From Burhinus oedicnemus (Eukaryota; Chordata; Aves; Charadriiformes; Burhinidae), in contig VFFE01006074.1 of the NCBI GenBank assembly GCA_008921705.1, positions 474,571 through 538,570 of the forward strand: DNA of 64,000 nucleotides, given 5' to 3'. Positions 22,731-33,789 of the stretch are shown here, in pieces. A model generated the notes under the pieces. It was not told where the DNA came from. It saw nothing but the letters and a program-made list of their open reading frames with translations, and did no database searches. Numbering within the stretch: the stretch's first letter is position 1; the number at the start of each line of letters is the position of its first letter. A program made the translations under genes and the position numbers.

Positions 22731-24222
22731 ATATGAATTCTTCTACATCTTTGCCTTTCAGGGCAGTATCTACACCATGACACTCTTTCAGAGTTTAGTG
22801 TCCATTGGAAGCAGATACCAGAAAGTTTAGCATGACCCAGCTGCTTCACTGCAGCCTCAGACGCCAGTTTCCCTGATGGCTGTGGGGAGAAGATGCACTC
22901 CCTCCATCTGAACTGCATTATATGGCATGTGCTCACATAAACGAGGTATTACCAATTCTTTTACATTTTCTGAACACCCCACCAAAGGTCAGTCAGTATG
23001 CACTGGAGACTGGGCACATGCATTCTGGAAGGGCCTCTTCTTCCATTATAACTAGAAACTGAAAGGATCTCCATGCATGCATACAGGCACTTCATACACA
23101 CCGGCTGCAGGATGAGTCAAGTTTCTGCCCGGGGATTCTGATCAGAAATATGGTATATGCAAGTTTGGGTTTCACATTCAATGAATTTCAAGTGTGAAGA
23201 AGTACCTTCTTACTAGATGCAGTCCAGTCTAGAGTTGAATATCTCAGATGAGAAATCCCTTTAACAGATTAACAGCAATGCAGTGGAGTAAGGAATCATC
23301 TTGCTCTTGTTCCCAGGAACACAGGGCATAAATGATCTAAAAAGACTTTTACGCTTCTAATGAGGAGCCAAAATGAATCATCAAACAAGCATACAGACAT
23401 ATTACACACCTTGGATGCAGGATGAATAAAGCTATTTACCAGGTCATCTAAAGCTTCATAACCATAAGGCTATAGAGGACCGTGCCCCTGCCTTGTAGAT
23501 TTTTACCGGTATTCATACTATGTATCCCACCTCACTTCATCCCATTTGCTCTATTTATACCCCTTGAAGCAGAAGGCTCAGCATGCTCTACAGTCTCTAG
23601 AGATCTGGAGACAGGGGGGAATATTCTCTTAATTATCCCATATCCCAGTGGTATATGTCATAAGCTAAAGTGCATAAAGCTCCTGGCCTGATTATCATTC
23701 ACATGCTGTGTGGAATTTATTAAATTCCTTATCCCACAGCCATTTAATCAGTGGTATTATTGGAATGAGGTATTTACCCCACTGGGTGGTATGGACTGGG
23801 GCAGGAAAGCATGCCAGGAACAGCTTTGTGGATGCCTATTTATAAAGACAGTGTAATTTTCTTTCCCTCTCCCTTTCCTCAGCAGAACTAGTTAGTTAGA
23901 GCTCCAGCAACAGAGCAGGGTTTATTCCGTGTCTTGTTTTCAGCAATAAATCTCCACTCCTGATGCGTTTTGATCCACAGCCAGTTTAATCTGCCTATTG
24001 ACTGTTAAACTCTGTTTATTGTTTGCATGGGATCTTAAAGAATTAAGCCTTTCTTTCTGCCTCTCCCAGATCCAGGTTGGATTTTTTTTAAAGGGATTTG
24101 GAGCTGGGCTGAGGACCTGAGAAAGTCATTTCCTCCTCAAAATAAAGCTCTCATGGCATTACCCCATGAGCACTGTCCCCAGCCTGACTGGCTGTATCTG
24201 CTTTAGACAGAGCATATCATTT
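22731..24222. other. Non-coding unique sequence
   Basis: No gene recognised. The 23880-24050 part contains several TTTAAT and TTTATT words and no repeat signature. Confidence 0.45.
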
Positions 24223-24294
24223 AGTCTCCTTGCTTGGACAGTCTTCACATTCCCATTCAGTCTCTTCACTCGGACAGTCTTCAGATTCCTTGCT
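24223..24294. repeat. 36-bp tandem duplication (2 copies)
   Basis: Units 24223-24258 and 24259-24294 share 'agtctc' and the longer 'ggacagtcttca', followed by 'attcc'. They differ mainly at the end of the unit, which marks a local tandem duplication. Confidence 0.7.
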
Positions 24295-26224
24295 GAGATT
24301 GCAAATTGCAACCAGCTATTGTTCTTACTTACATTTCAGTCCTTAACTGTAACTTGGACTCCAGAGCACTACAAATTGTTTCTGTGCATAGTGAGTGACA
24401 GTTTCTATTCCTAACATTGAAGGACTGTATTCATCCCAACCTACTAAGCACGTAAAATAGAGAGATAAGTCATGTGAATGAGTCTTTTCCCCCCATTGAT
24501 GTGCAGGGAGCCTAAACAGCTACCTTACAGTTGACTTTCCAGAAAGATGTCCCAGCCTCCATTCCCATTTGCTGTAGTCTAAATTGAAGCTGTAGAAGTA
24601 TGCAGCATCTTTGCTCTTTTTCCCTGAAGGACTTGCATGACTATTCAGCTTTCTACAGTATGCTGTGTTAGATGTGTCTCCATCCAGGACAGATCTCTGG
24701 AGCACGGCTAAGCTGCTGTCCTGAAAGTTCATTTACCTTCACAAAACCATAAGGGAACAGTATGGAGTAATAGAGGGATGGAGAAACATCTGGGTAGCCA
24801 ACACGTGGGCCACAGGAGTAATGAACCCTGCATTTTAATAGGTAAGTCTGCACCTGCACAAGATTTCCAGCTTCTGCACCAGCAACAGCTCCAGAGAGGG
24901 ATAAATAATTAAGACAATAAGGCTGGGGTGGAAAATGGCTGCAATATTTGCTTTCCTTAAGAGCACATTAGGGACATGCATAAAATCAGACACGGCTGAG
25001 TTTGCTCTAACTGAACTTTGATTGACCCCAGAAGCCCTCTTAACTGAACAGACTGGTGAATCTACCCTCTGTAATCTGAAAAAGCACTGATTATTCTTTG
25101 GCTGGTCCTAAGGCCTTGTGACTCTGTCTTATTTGAAACACAAGAACTCTAAAACCCCATGATTCCATGACTTCGAACTACGTGGGCCGTGACCCCTGTG
25201 TTGCACAGCCATTCCAGAAGAGCCTGCTGTGCTCCTATGGCTATTTCCACACTGAGGCATTTGCCACTCTAACATGTAATGCGATCTGGGCTCTGGAAGA
25301 GCCTGATCACCATTGCACCAAACCATACATGATCCCTGTTGCTGTACTTTATTTTTAGGAAAAAACTTCATCAGTTTTCAGCTGAAATAGCCTCCCCCAT
25401 GTGAAAAATAGCATGTTTGACATTGATCAACAGTTAGGTACATAACATCTTTAATTTCAAAGGCAGGCAAGTTTGAGGAGAGTCAGGTGTGAGGGAGAAA
25501 GTCTTGAAAGGTAGACAGAAGCTGCTTGCTGAAATGCACACTAAAGTTATTTTAGTTTCTTCAAGGACAATATGGCATGTTGTATGCAACGGGTCTTGTT
25601 CGATTTGGAAACCAACTGAAGCTAAAGTCCTTTACCTTCTGTGGAGCCAAACTGAAGTTAAACTTCTGACCCTCCTGCTGTCAAAGAGCCCAGCTGAGAA
25701 AAAGCACATCAAAAGCCTATGGGCTTTTCACCAGTACTCTACATCCCTTTATACAGAGACACCAGCACCGATCAGGTTTCACACCCATAAGATGCAGGCT
25801 GGAAGACATTCAAGAGCTCAGAAGAGCACTTCAGAGGACAACTTATTATAAAGGTGCCGTGTCGCTGGAAAAACAATGATGACCTCTTGAAAACTGTTCA
25901 CACTGTTGTAGCTTCTAGCATGCCTTAGTCTTGGGTCAAAATCTCTGTGCTCTGGGCAAACACAGATGAGTTTATGTACGTGGGAGTCCAGGATAAAGAG
26001 CAACAGACACAAATAAACAGGGAAGCAGCAGTAAACATTGCATCAGCCTTTAACTGTAGCTCCACAACTACCAAGAGTGACAAAAATAAAGTAAACCTCA
26101 GTATTTTACCTAGTTGTTTCCCGAGCAGGGAATTATAAGACCTAGGTTTTATATGATCCTCTTCCATAAGTATATAACATACTTTCATTTCGGGAGCTCT
26201 GGGTCTATTTCCCATCCTCAGCAA
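24295..26224. other. Non-coding unique sequence
   Basis: No recognised gene. Frames at 25129-25371 and 25489-25851 lack family features. Confidence 0.45.
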
Positions 26225-26340
26225 TAACTACACATGTGATGGTGGACAAGTGAATTGCTCTCTGCCTCAGTTTCCCCATCTTTTAAATAGCTCTAGGAAT
26301 AAAACTCCGAACCACATTTGCACACGATGCTTTGCACATG
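26225..26340 (+). repeat. MIR-like SINE relic
   Basis: 'gatggtggacaagtgaattg' and 'tctgcctcagtttccccatc' followed by 'ttttaaata' match the MIR CORE order (gacaagt...cctcagtttccccatctgtaaaat) on the plus strand. 'gatgctttgcac' resembles the distal part. The tRNA head is missing or unrecognisable. Confidence 0.7.
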
Positions 26341-26511
26341 TGCCCTCATCGCTACAGTAACGAAGAACATCCAAAATAAACTAACCAAGCTCTACCCCAA
26401 ACGGAAGAAAAACAGATAAAGTGTACCACAGAGTATGAATTTAATTTATGAATCCTGCATTCATGTTTTAAGAAACATTGGTACTCAATATAAACTGTGA
26501 GATAAAGCAAG

Positions 26512-26553
26512 TAATAATAATAATATTAATAATAATACTAGTAGTAATAATAT
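26512..26553. repeat. (AAT)n-rich microsatellite
   Basis: Imperfect AAT repeats interrupted by TACTAGTAG. Confidence 0.8.
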
Positions 26554-28352
26554 CCTAATTAACATCTCCAATTTCAAGCAAAACAGGGGAGAGTATTTAA
26601 AAGGAGTGTTTATGATATTCTTTCCACCAATATTCAAGGTACCAAATAACTAACTTTATACCCTCCTGAAATTTCAAACTGTGCATAATCTGGTGAAATG
26701 TGTGGTTACCTTACTCTACTAGGAAGATGTTTACAGGTGAAAAGAAGAGAAACGTTAGTCATTTCCAGCTTTAGGATTTACAGGATGGTGACTTTGGCCA
26801 CTCACACTCAACTAGGGGCAGATTTTTTTGGAGGTTTTCACGATACTTTTAACATGTTCTGATAAAATGTATTACAGTGCCTTCCAGGCTTTAACAGACT
26901 ACTTCAGTGTATGCTAATGAAAATCCAGAGGTGTGAGACTGGGCATAAATCTATTGCGTAAGTGAGGTGACAAATATTTTCTTGCTTGCTTACAAATGGC
27001 CACGAAAATAATTTCCTTCAAATCTTACATGCTTTTATGAATATTCAAATGGCCAAGTTAGCTTTAACCAACAGTTTCCAAGACTAATGCTGCTGATTTT
27101 GTTACTCCAAATGATAAACTGGGCACAGAAATGATTCATGTTCTTTACTGGAGCTCTTGGCCTATATCTGCTATGAAAATAATTGTAAACATCTGTCCTG
27201 ATGGGTCACTGACTGACGGATCCACAGTAACCTTCAGACATATTTACAGCTAAGGAGGTTTCCAAATGTAAAATGGTGTTCTGGGAGTGAATAGGCTGGC
27301 CGATTGCTCATGAGTCACAGCTGAGAAATGCAGTACAGGTATGAGCTCATAAAACCTTCGTCAACCTGCAGAATGTAGACATGGAAACCCTGTCATGGAA
27401 AAAACCCAGTGCCACATAAATGCTGTCTGAATAGCACCAGCTAATTGCAAATCAGAGCTAGCCACTAAAAGAGGAAGCATCTTTGTATGGTACCATTGTG
27501 TGGAAATGAAACGGAAAACTGCAAGCTGTGAGGCTGAATAACCTGTGTACTGCTCCTGCCGATAAAGGACAGGAAAGAAAAGGTGGCCTTGCTTTGAGGA
27601 TGGAGTTTGGAACTTGGAAACCCATGTTTGATCCTGGTTTTGCTGAAAGATTTCCTCTCTAAGTCTGAGCAAGTTCCTCTCTGAAAGCATGTGGGCACAG
27701 TCAAAAATGGAGCTGTTAGCCCTCTTCTACCTCTCAGATACGACAGCATTAGAGTTAGAGTAAGGCTTGAGCATCAGGGCAGTGAGACCAGAGAAACCCC
27801 ATCACATTCAGGCAAGATATGTATTCCAAAGCTGAGTTAAAACTAACGGCTCTTGAGCGAACAAATGTTCTTGCTGGGCTGTTTCAGCAAAACAGAAACC
27901 CCAGAAGCAGAGCTGGAACCAGTCAGAGAGGTGTGAAGAGAGGTTGTAAACGTGTTCTCCCAATTATATTGCCAGTTATAGAGACCCTAACAGAGTGACT
28001 TGCGTAGCCAGCCAGCTTAAAAACATATCATTCGTTTTACAAAAGCACAACACTATACCATGAAATGCCAGTTAGGATTAGGAAACCCAAACTAGTTTCA
28101 TATACTGCTTTAGGAAGACTTTAACTGAGATCTGGAGTTCAGCTCTGACACCCGTATTTTAATAATGACTGTGAAACAATAATCTCCCAGAATGATCTGA
28201 AATCTGGAAAACCTGCTTTAAAGCAAAAAGAATGCAGGTTTCCTTTCCTGCATTGTGACTTGATCCCATCTGATGCAGAGGAGAACATGGGGCATAACAA
28301 CAATATCAGAAGACTCCTTACTTCAGTTAATAACCACCTTCCTCCTCTGTCG
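26554..28352. other. Non-coding unique sequence
   Basis: No gene or repeat recognised. An AP-1-type TGAGTCA lies near 27311; it may be chance. Confidence 0.45.
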
Positions 28353-28400
28353 TCTCCTCCTCCTCCTCCTCCTCCTCCTCCTCCTCCTCCTCCCCTCCCC
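28353..28400. repeat. (TCC)n microsatellite, polypyrimidine tract
   Basis: Thirteen perfect TCC units at 28355-28393, extended by CCTCCCC. The complementary strand is pure purine (GGA)n. The poly-glycine open frame on the minus strand is an artefact of this repeat. Confidence 0.92.
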
Positions 28401-31400
28401 ACTGCTTTGGCCAGTCTAGGCTAGAGATGAAGCTCCCTGGTTTCCTTTTCTGTTTTTCCACCAAGGAGGGTCAAGCATTTCATGGCTACAAAGCAGTTGT
28501 TCCTCTACCCCTTGAAACCACTGCACTAAGGTTAGCTGTCTTTGTAACAAATGTTTCTCAACTTGTGCATTGCAAAACCAGGGTAGATAGGGTAGGAGAA
28601 GGGAGTAAGGGGTCAGAAAGGCAATCAAGGGGGGTTGTGAGGCATTGAAATGTTATTGCAATCCAAGGCCAAGAAAATCTTGCTATTCTCCTCCCTGTAC
28701 CACCTTCGTCTCCAAGGTCAAATATTGCCTGTCAAGATATCAGAAAACCTGAGCACAAACACATTAGAGACACTTCACCATGTTATCACCAGCAGATTTT
28801 TCACTCTTACTTTTATGGGGAGTCGCAAAAATGATTGACTTCCAGAAAGGGGTTGTGACCTAAGGAGGCTGAGAAACCTTAGACTTGCTGAACCAGGAAT
28901 TAGGGGGTAGCCTGAGCCCTAACTCAGCAAAATGCCATTAAATAAGCCATATAGATAGTACAGCTGAGATATTAATCCCCTATTTAAGCATTCACATGAC
29001 TTTTTAACAGGACTAATCATTGAGATGAAATTACACAGGTGATTAAGTAATTTTCTGAGTCTGATCCTATTTGTTTATTGTTGGATGTTTGGGTTTTGTT
29101 TTTTTTAATTATGTACTCGATTCTGTAGTCAGACCAATGTGAATACATGGACAAAGCTCTCCTATATATAAATGGAGCTAAATTAAAGTATATACCTCCA
29201 TTTTCTAAGCAACTGAATTCAGGGACAGAGTGGTATAGAAATCCTTATATTCTAATTTAATAAAAGTCCACACAAACAGATGTTGCTTGGTGGCAGCATC
29301 CCATTCTGACTTCTAAGAAGTCTTGGAAATAGGTGTCTAAAATACACCTGTCACAACCCTGAATTCGTAATATGAAATGCAAATGGGACTGGGAGGTCTG
29401 CCTCAGCTTCTGAGCATCATTCTCAGAAGCAGCAAGTGAAGAAATGAATCTTCGCAGATTTTCTTCAGAATTTGGGTTTGTTTCTCACAGCCTTTTCCGA
29501 TTTTTTTGTTTGAATGATATGATGATCTTTTTTTTCTACAGTAAGTTTCTTACAGACAAGACTGTATGAAGTGGTCTGAAGAAAAGCACATTCTCACATG
29601 GATGAAAATGCAGTTTACTTTGTTTTCAATGTATACTTTGCATACAACACATAGCAATACATGCAATGTCTTTCTACCTATCTGGCATGGGCAGGAATGC
29701 TACAGGACTGGTTTCTCAGTCATATAGAGATGCCCTATAGGTCCATTTCTTGACTTCCTGGAGCAACCATGAAACAGGAGTCCTCTAAGAAAGACAAACC
29801 AAAGCAGAGGAATGTTCCTTGGAGATTCTAACAATCTAAAAGGATGCACAGACTTAATTTCAGGCCAGGAGCCGATTAGGTTTTATCCCCTGTTAATTCT
29901 TGATTGAAGTGTGTAAATGCAAAGCAAGGTATTAGTGATCACCTCCTCCCCTTCTGAGAGGAGCAATCTTTGTGCAGAGCACCCTTCTTTCTAGACAGAT
30001 GCTTGGCTCTGGCAGGTTTCCATGAAGCACCTCAGGGGTCTTTCCACAGCTATGCAAGGAGCACAGTGCGTCATGCAATTCAACCCCGGAGGTGGCTCAA
30101 AGTGGAGGAGGTAGGAATTTTCAAAGGCTTTTTCTTCCTTACTTGCAGCTTCCCCTCCCCTGAGTGTCAGCTGAGAAAATTTTACATGCTGCCCTGTTAT
30201 TCCTTTCGCAGAGGCTTAAAATAGCCTAAAGTGCCTGCATTCAAAGATGGTGAAAGCACTGTAGGAGCTTGTTGATTACCTACCTTAAAGAACCTAAAAC
30301 AGCAGTTTAAATCCATTTAGACTATGAGCCTCTCCCAAAGTCTGCTCTCCCTTCTTCACCCACCTTTCTACCCTGGAGTCAATCCAGTTCCCTGCTCTTC
30401 ATGCCAGATCATTTCAACTTTGGAAGAAAGGGATGGGATGCTGGGCAAGGGAGGCATTGTTGCTTCTGTGGATGGACAGCTGGCACTTTCAAAGAGGGAG
30501 GTGGAGGTGTAGAAGACCACAGTGACATTTGTTGTGGCCTCTGCTTCAGCAGCATTTAGCTTGCTCCAGGATTGGCAAAATAGTACACCCTGGGGCAGGA
30601 GGCGACAACAGATTTGCTTCTCCCTCTGCTGAAACAGATAAAAAAAGGATCCCTGCATGCTTCCCAATCTGCTGGCCCTTTTGCACAATTCCTTTAGAAA
30701 CCTGTGACACCTGCTGCACATCTGTGAGGGGATTCGCTGAAGTCATTGCCAGCAGACTGGAAAACGTGCAAAGGCCAGTACTGTCTCCTGGGCTGCTGCT
30801 CCATTTCAGGTGATTTGCGCTTTAAAGAACCAGGAGGCTTCTTGACTGGGCTCATCTTCCTCAAACTATAAAAACTGACAGTGCAAGGAGAGGCAGAATG
30901 ATTTCATTAAGGCAACACAGAGAGCACTTTCTACCTGCACCCAGCAAGTCACCGTGGAGGTGGCAAGAGTATCAGAAGAGTCCCTCCATTCGCTGTTCCA
31001 GTATCTGGAGATCCTAGTGATACGTGAGTGTGAAAGCTCAGCCCAGCTCTTTTCTCTCCAGTCTCCTTGAATTGATATAGCGAAGCAGTCCTTCCTTGCC
31101 CCACCTGTAAGTCATACCCATCCCCTTCCCCTCGCAGCCAGGCACATGAAATGAACGACAACTTGTCCCTTTCTCTTCATCTGTTGTGACCCTCTGGGAG
31201 AGCAGCTTTGGGCAGATGCCAGAAACCACAAACTAGCTGCTGGGTGAATTTGCTTGTGAAACTTAGCAGCACATTATCTCTGTGGTATTTACCATTAAAT
31301 GTGTGACTCTCCAGGTAAACATGGACCAAATCCAGGCCCTTTATCTTCTGTGCTGGAGGTAATTTTCAAAGAAGGGCTGTCAGAGTGTCAACCACACTGT

Positions 31401-32061
31401 CAGTCTTTAAAGCCTGGGATGGAGACAAGGGCAGGAAGAGGTTTGCTGTAACGGCAATACGTGGCAAGTAGAAGAAAGGTTCCCATACATGAAATTGAGT
31501 ATCGTGAAGACTAGCATTTGTCTTTTTGGCAGAGATGGGCTCCAGAAAGAAGGACAGCAGGTGGATTTATTTCTCCTGATTCAATCTATAGGTTGTATCT
31601 GCAACCTGAGGAGAACAAGCTGGTGCCACTTGTCTTTGCCCCATCTCATGGATTATCACGTGCTGGGAAAGTTGATAGGAAAGGTCTGCCTTAGGGTCAT
31701 TCTCACCTCAGATACTGATGTTTCTGTATGGCAAAACTTCAGCCATGAAGAAGTGTCCAGCTTTGCCCCTCAAGGGCAAGAGAGAAACATAAATAGAGAA
31801 TAGTGACTAAGACAGGGTGTCTGACATCCAGCAGCACTGGGAACTGCCCAGTAAATCTCATTTCTGAGAAATTAAATAACACTCTGCCAATGAAAAGGAA
31901 CATGACCGCTGAAATGGGGTTTAACACTGAGGAGGGAATCAGCCAGTTACAAGCACCTTGTAAACATCCAATTGGAGTGAGCAAAACCGATGGGGGAATT
32001 TCTTTTTGCCTAGGGAAATTTGACCACAACCTTTAATAACGTCTTCACATTTCACAAGTCC
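28401..32061. other. Non-coding unique sequence
   Basis: No recognised exon. Frames on both strands at 30320-30810 overlap and lack a known domain. The segment at 29990-30220 has several short frames without convincing splice context. Confidence 0.45.
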
Positions 32062-32165
32062 TAATAACAACAACTTGTGTTCACATAATGCCTTTCATCC
32101 TGGAGGAACCCAAAGTGCTTTACAAGTGACTTAGCAAACTATACAACAATATTCACCCCCTCATC
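32062..32165 (-). repeat. MIR/L2-like SINE 3' relic
   Basis: Read on the minus strand it gives 'aagcactttgggttcctcca', 'ggatgaaaggcattatgtga' and 'acaagttgttgttatta'. This is the recognisable 3' end of old amniote MIR/L2-type repeats with an ATT-rich tail at 32062. The 5' part is lost. Confidence 0.6.
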
Positions 32166-33279
32166 CCCCTCGAGGTTGAAAACTGACTGCAGTTGGCAAG
32201 GTTTCCCTTTTGGTTTCCAATGTTCCATGACTATTTCTCTAGGCCATTGCTGTTATTTCTTTGTTTTGTTTTAATAGCAAATTTGATAGCATGGGAAAAA
32301 AAGGCAGCTCTTTTCTCAAGGGCAGCTGCATGAATATAATCAATTTTTTGGGGTCAAGAAAGAAAAAGAGAAGTTTCATGTCACCCCAACACAAAAATGT
32401 CAGTTTTGCTTTCCAAAAGGGGAAAAAAACCAAAACATCCCACTTGAAGAAAACACAGAATGTTTCATTTGCTGTGAAATAAAAACTTTTTAAATGTTTT
32501 CTGAAGAGTGAAGTTGAGTCAGTTGTAAAAAAAAAAATCAGATTTAAGTTGGCAAGTGGAAATGAAACATTTTGACTTTCAAAATGTAATTTTTCTTTTG
32601 GACACAACTTTAAGAAAATAAGGAAATCCATCTCACCTGGTGTTTTTCTTTGCCAGGAACTCACAGCAGTGCCTAGGAACAGCTTAAGGAGAGGACAAAT
32701 ACCCTAGTTCCTACCATCTTTTCTTCACTGTCCACCTGAACTAGCAGCAGCACCTTGAATAGCCCAAGTTGGGGTTTTCCTCCCTGAATTCATTCAGCTC
32801 AACTCTCCCTGAAGCTGTGTAAATTTTATTGTCCACAGCATCCTGTGGCCACAGGTTACATAGCTTCTGCATTGCCCAAAAAGTACCTTGTTTTGATTGT
32901 TTCGATCTGCCTCTTGGTAATTTACTAGAAGCAGAAGACATTCAATGAAAGAGTGCACAATCATTCCTTATTCACCATCACCATGCCAATAACAGCTTTT
33001 GTCTTTCCAGATGGAAGAACCTTGGTGTGCATCATCCCTGTCCTGCAGAGGTGCTGAGCAATTCCTTTGGCTCTCTCCTTGCTCCTAGGAAACTATATTT
33101 TTGTAGTTGGCTAAACTGTATAACCAAATGCATATGGGGGATTCTGTGGCTGAGCATATTCTGTTTATGCACCCTAGGCCGACCTTTCCACACCACTGGA
33201 ATGGCTCAGGTGCCTAAAACATAGACATAGTACCTTACTTGACCTCCTACTGCAGCAAACACATGGATATGATGAAGGA
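32166..33279. other. Non-coding AT-rich sequence
   Basis: A-rich DNA at 32280-32600 contains repeated 'aaaatgt' and 'gaaac' words and a perfect short hairpin (32567-32587). This could be a relic of an old AT-rich repeat, but the assignment is not secure. No gene recognised. Confidence 0.4.
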
Positions 33280-33789
33280 CGGGAGTAGTGTCCAGTTCTG
33301 GGCTCCCCAGTTCAAGAAGGACAGGGAACTGCTGGAGAGGGTACAGCAGAGGGCTACAAACATGATTAGGGGGCTGGAACATCTTTCTTATGAGGAAAGG
33401 CTGAGGGACTTGGGTCTTTTTAGTCTGGAGAAGAGAAGGCTCAGAGGGGATCTCATCAATGCTTATAAATACTTAAAGGGAGGGTGCCGGGAGGATGGCA
33501 CCAGTCTTTTTGCAGTGATGCCCAGGGGTAGGACAAGACGTAATGTGCACAAACTTGAACATAGGAAGCTCCATCTAAACATGAGGAGGAACTTCTTTCC
33601 TTTAGGGTGGCAGAGCACTGGAACAGGCTGCCCAGAGAGGTGGTGGAGTCTCCGACTGTGGAGACATTCAAAACCCGTCTGGACGCCATCCTGTGCAACC
33701 TGCTGTAGGTGACCCTGCTCTGGCAGGGGGGTTGGACTAGATGATCTCCAGAGGTCCCTTCCAATCCCTGTGATTCTCTGATTCTGTGA
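33280..33789 (+). mobile_element. CR1 LINE 3' end, well preserved
   Basis: A 5'-truncated CR1 copy about 510 bp long. It begins near 'gtgtccagttctgggctccc' and ends with 'gatgatctccagaggtccct', then 'tccaatccctgtgattctct' and the terminal 'gattctgtga', the short 3' repeat that CR1 has in place of poly-A. It covers the ORF2 C-terminal part and the 3' UTR. The sequence is close to the familiar consensus, with few obvious indels, so it is younger than the other CR1 pieces here. No clear flanking duplication was found. Confidence 0.93.
33290..33708 (+). pseudogene. CR1 ORF2 C-terminal remnant, frameshifted
   Basis: The remnant encodes the last part of the CR1 ORF2 protein, downstream of the reverse transcriptase core. 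Visible landmarks in one frame are VQFWAPQFKKDRELLERVQ, the GLEHLSYEERLRDLGLFSL block, LINAYKYLKGG, and MRRNFF near 33595. The reading frame then shifts. The continuation, containing EHWNRLPREVVESP and TFKTRLDAILCNLL, lies in another frame and ends at the natural TAG (33706-33708). A single-base loss near 33600 explains this. The endonuclease and most of the reverse transcriptase are absent because of 5' truncation, so the copy cannot be active. The ATG-started frame from 33239 begins in flanking DNA and has no biological meaning. Confidence 0.85.

Noticed and set aside
27184..27200. TGTAAACAT word like the start of miR-30
   Set aside because: Only the seed-like 9-mer matches; the rest differs and no precursor hairpin was seen.
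28139..28402. Minus-strand frame with a poly-glycine start
   Set aside because: Produced by the TCC microsatellite.
33239..33289. ATG start of the frame leading into the CR1 ORF2 tail
   Set aside because: The ATG lies in flanking host DNA upstream of the CR1 truncation point, so it is not a real start.
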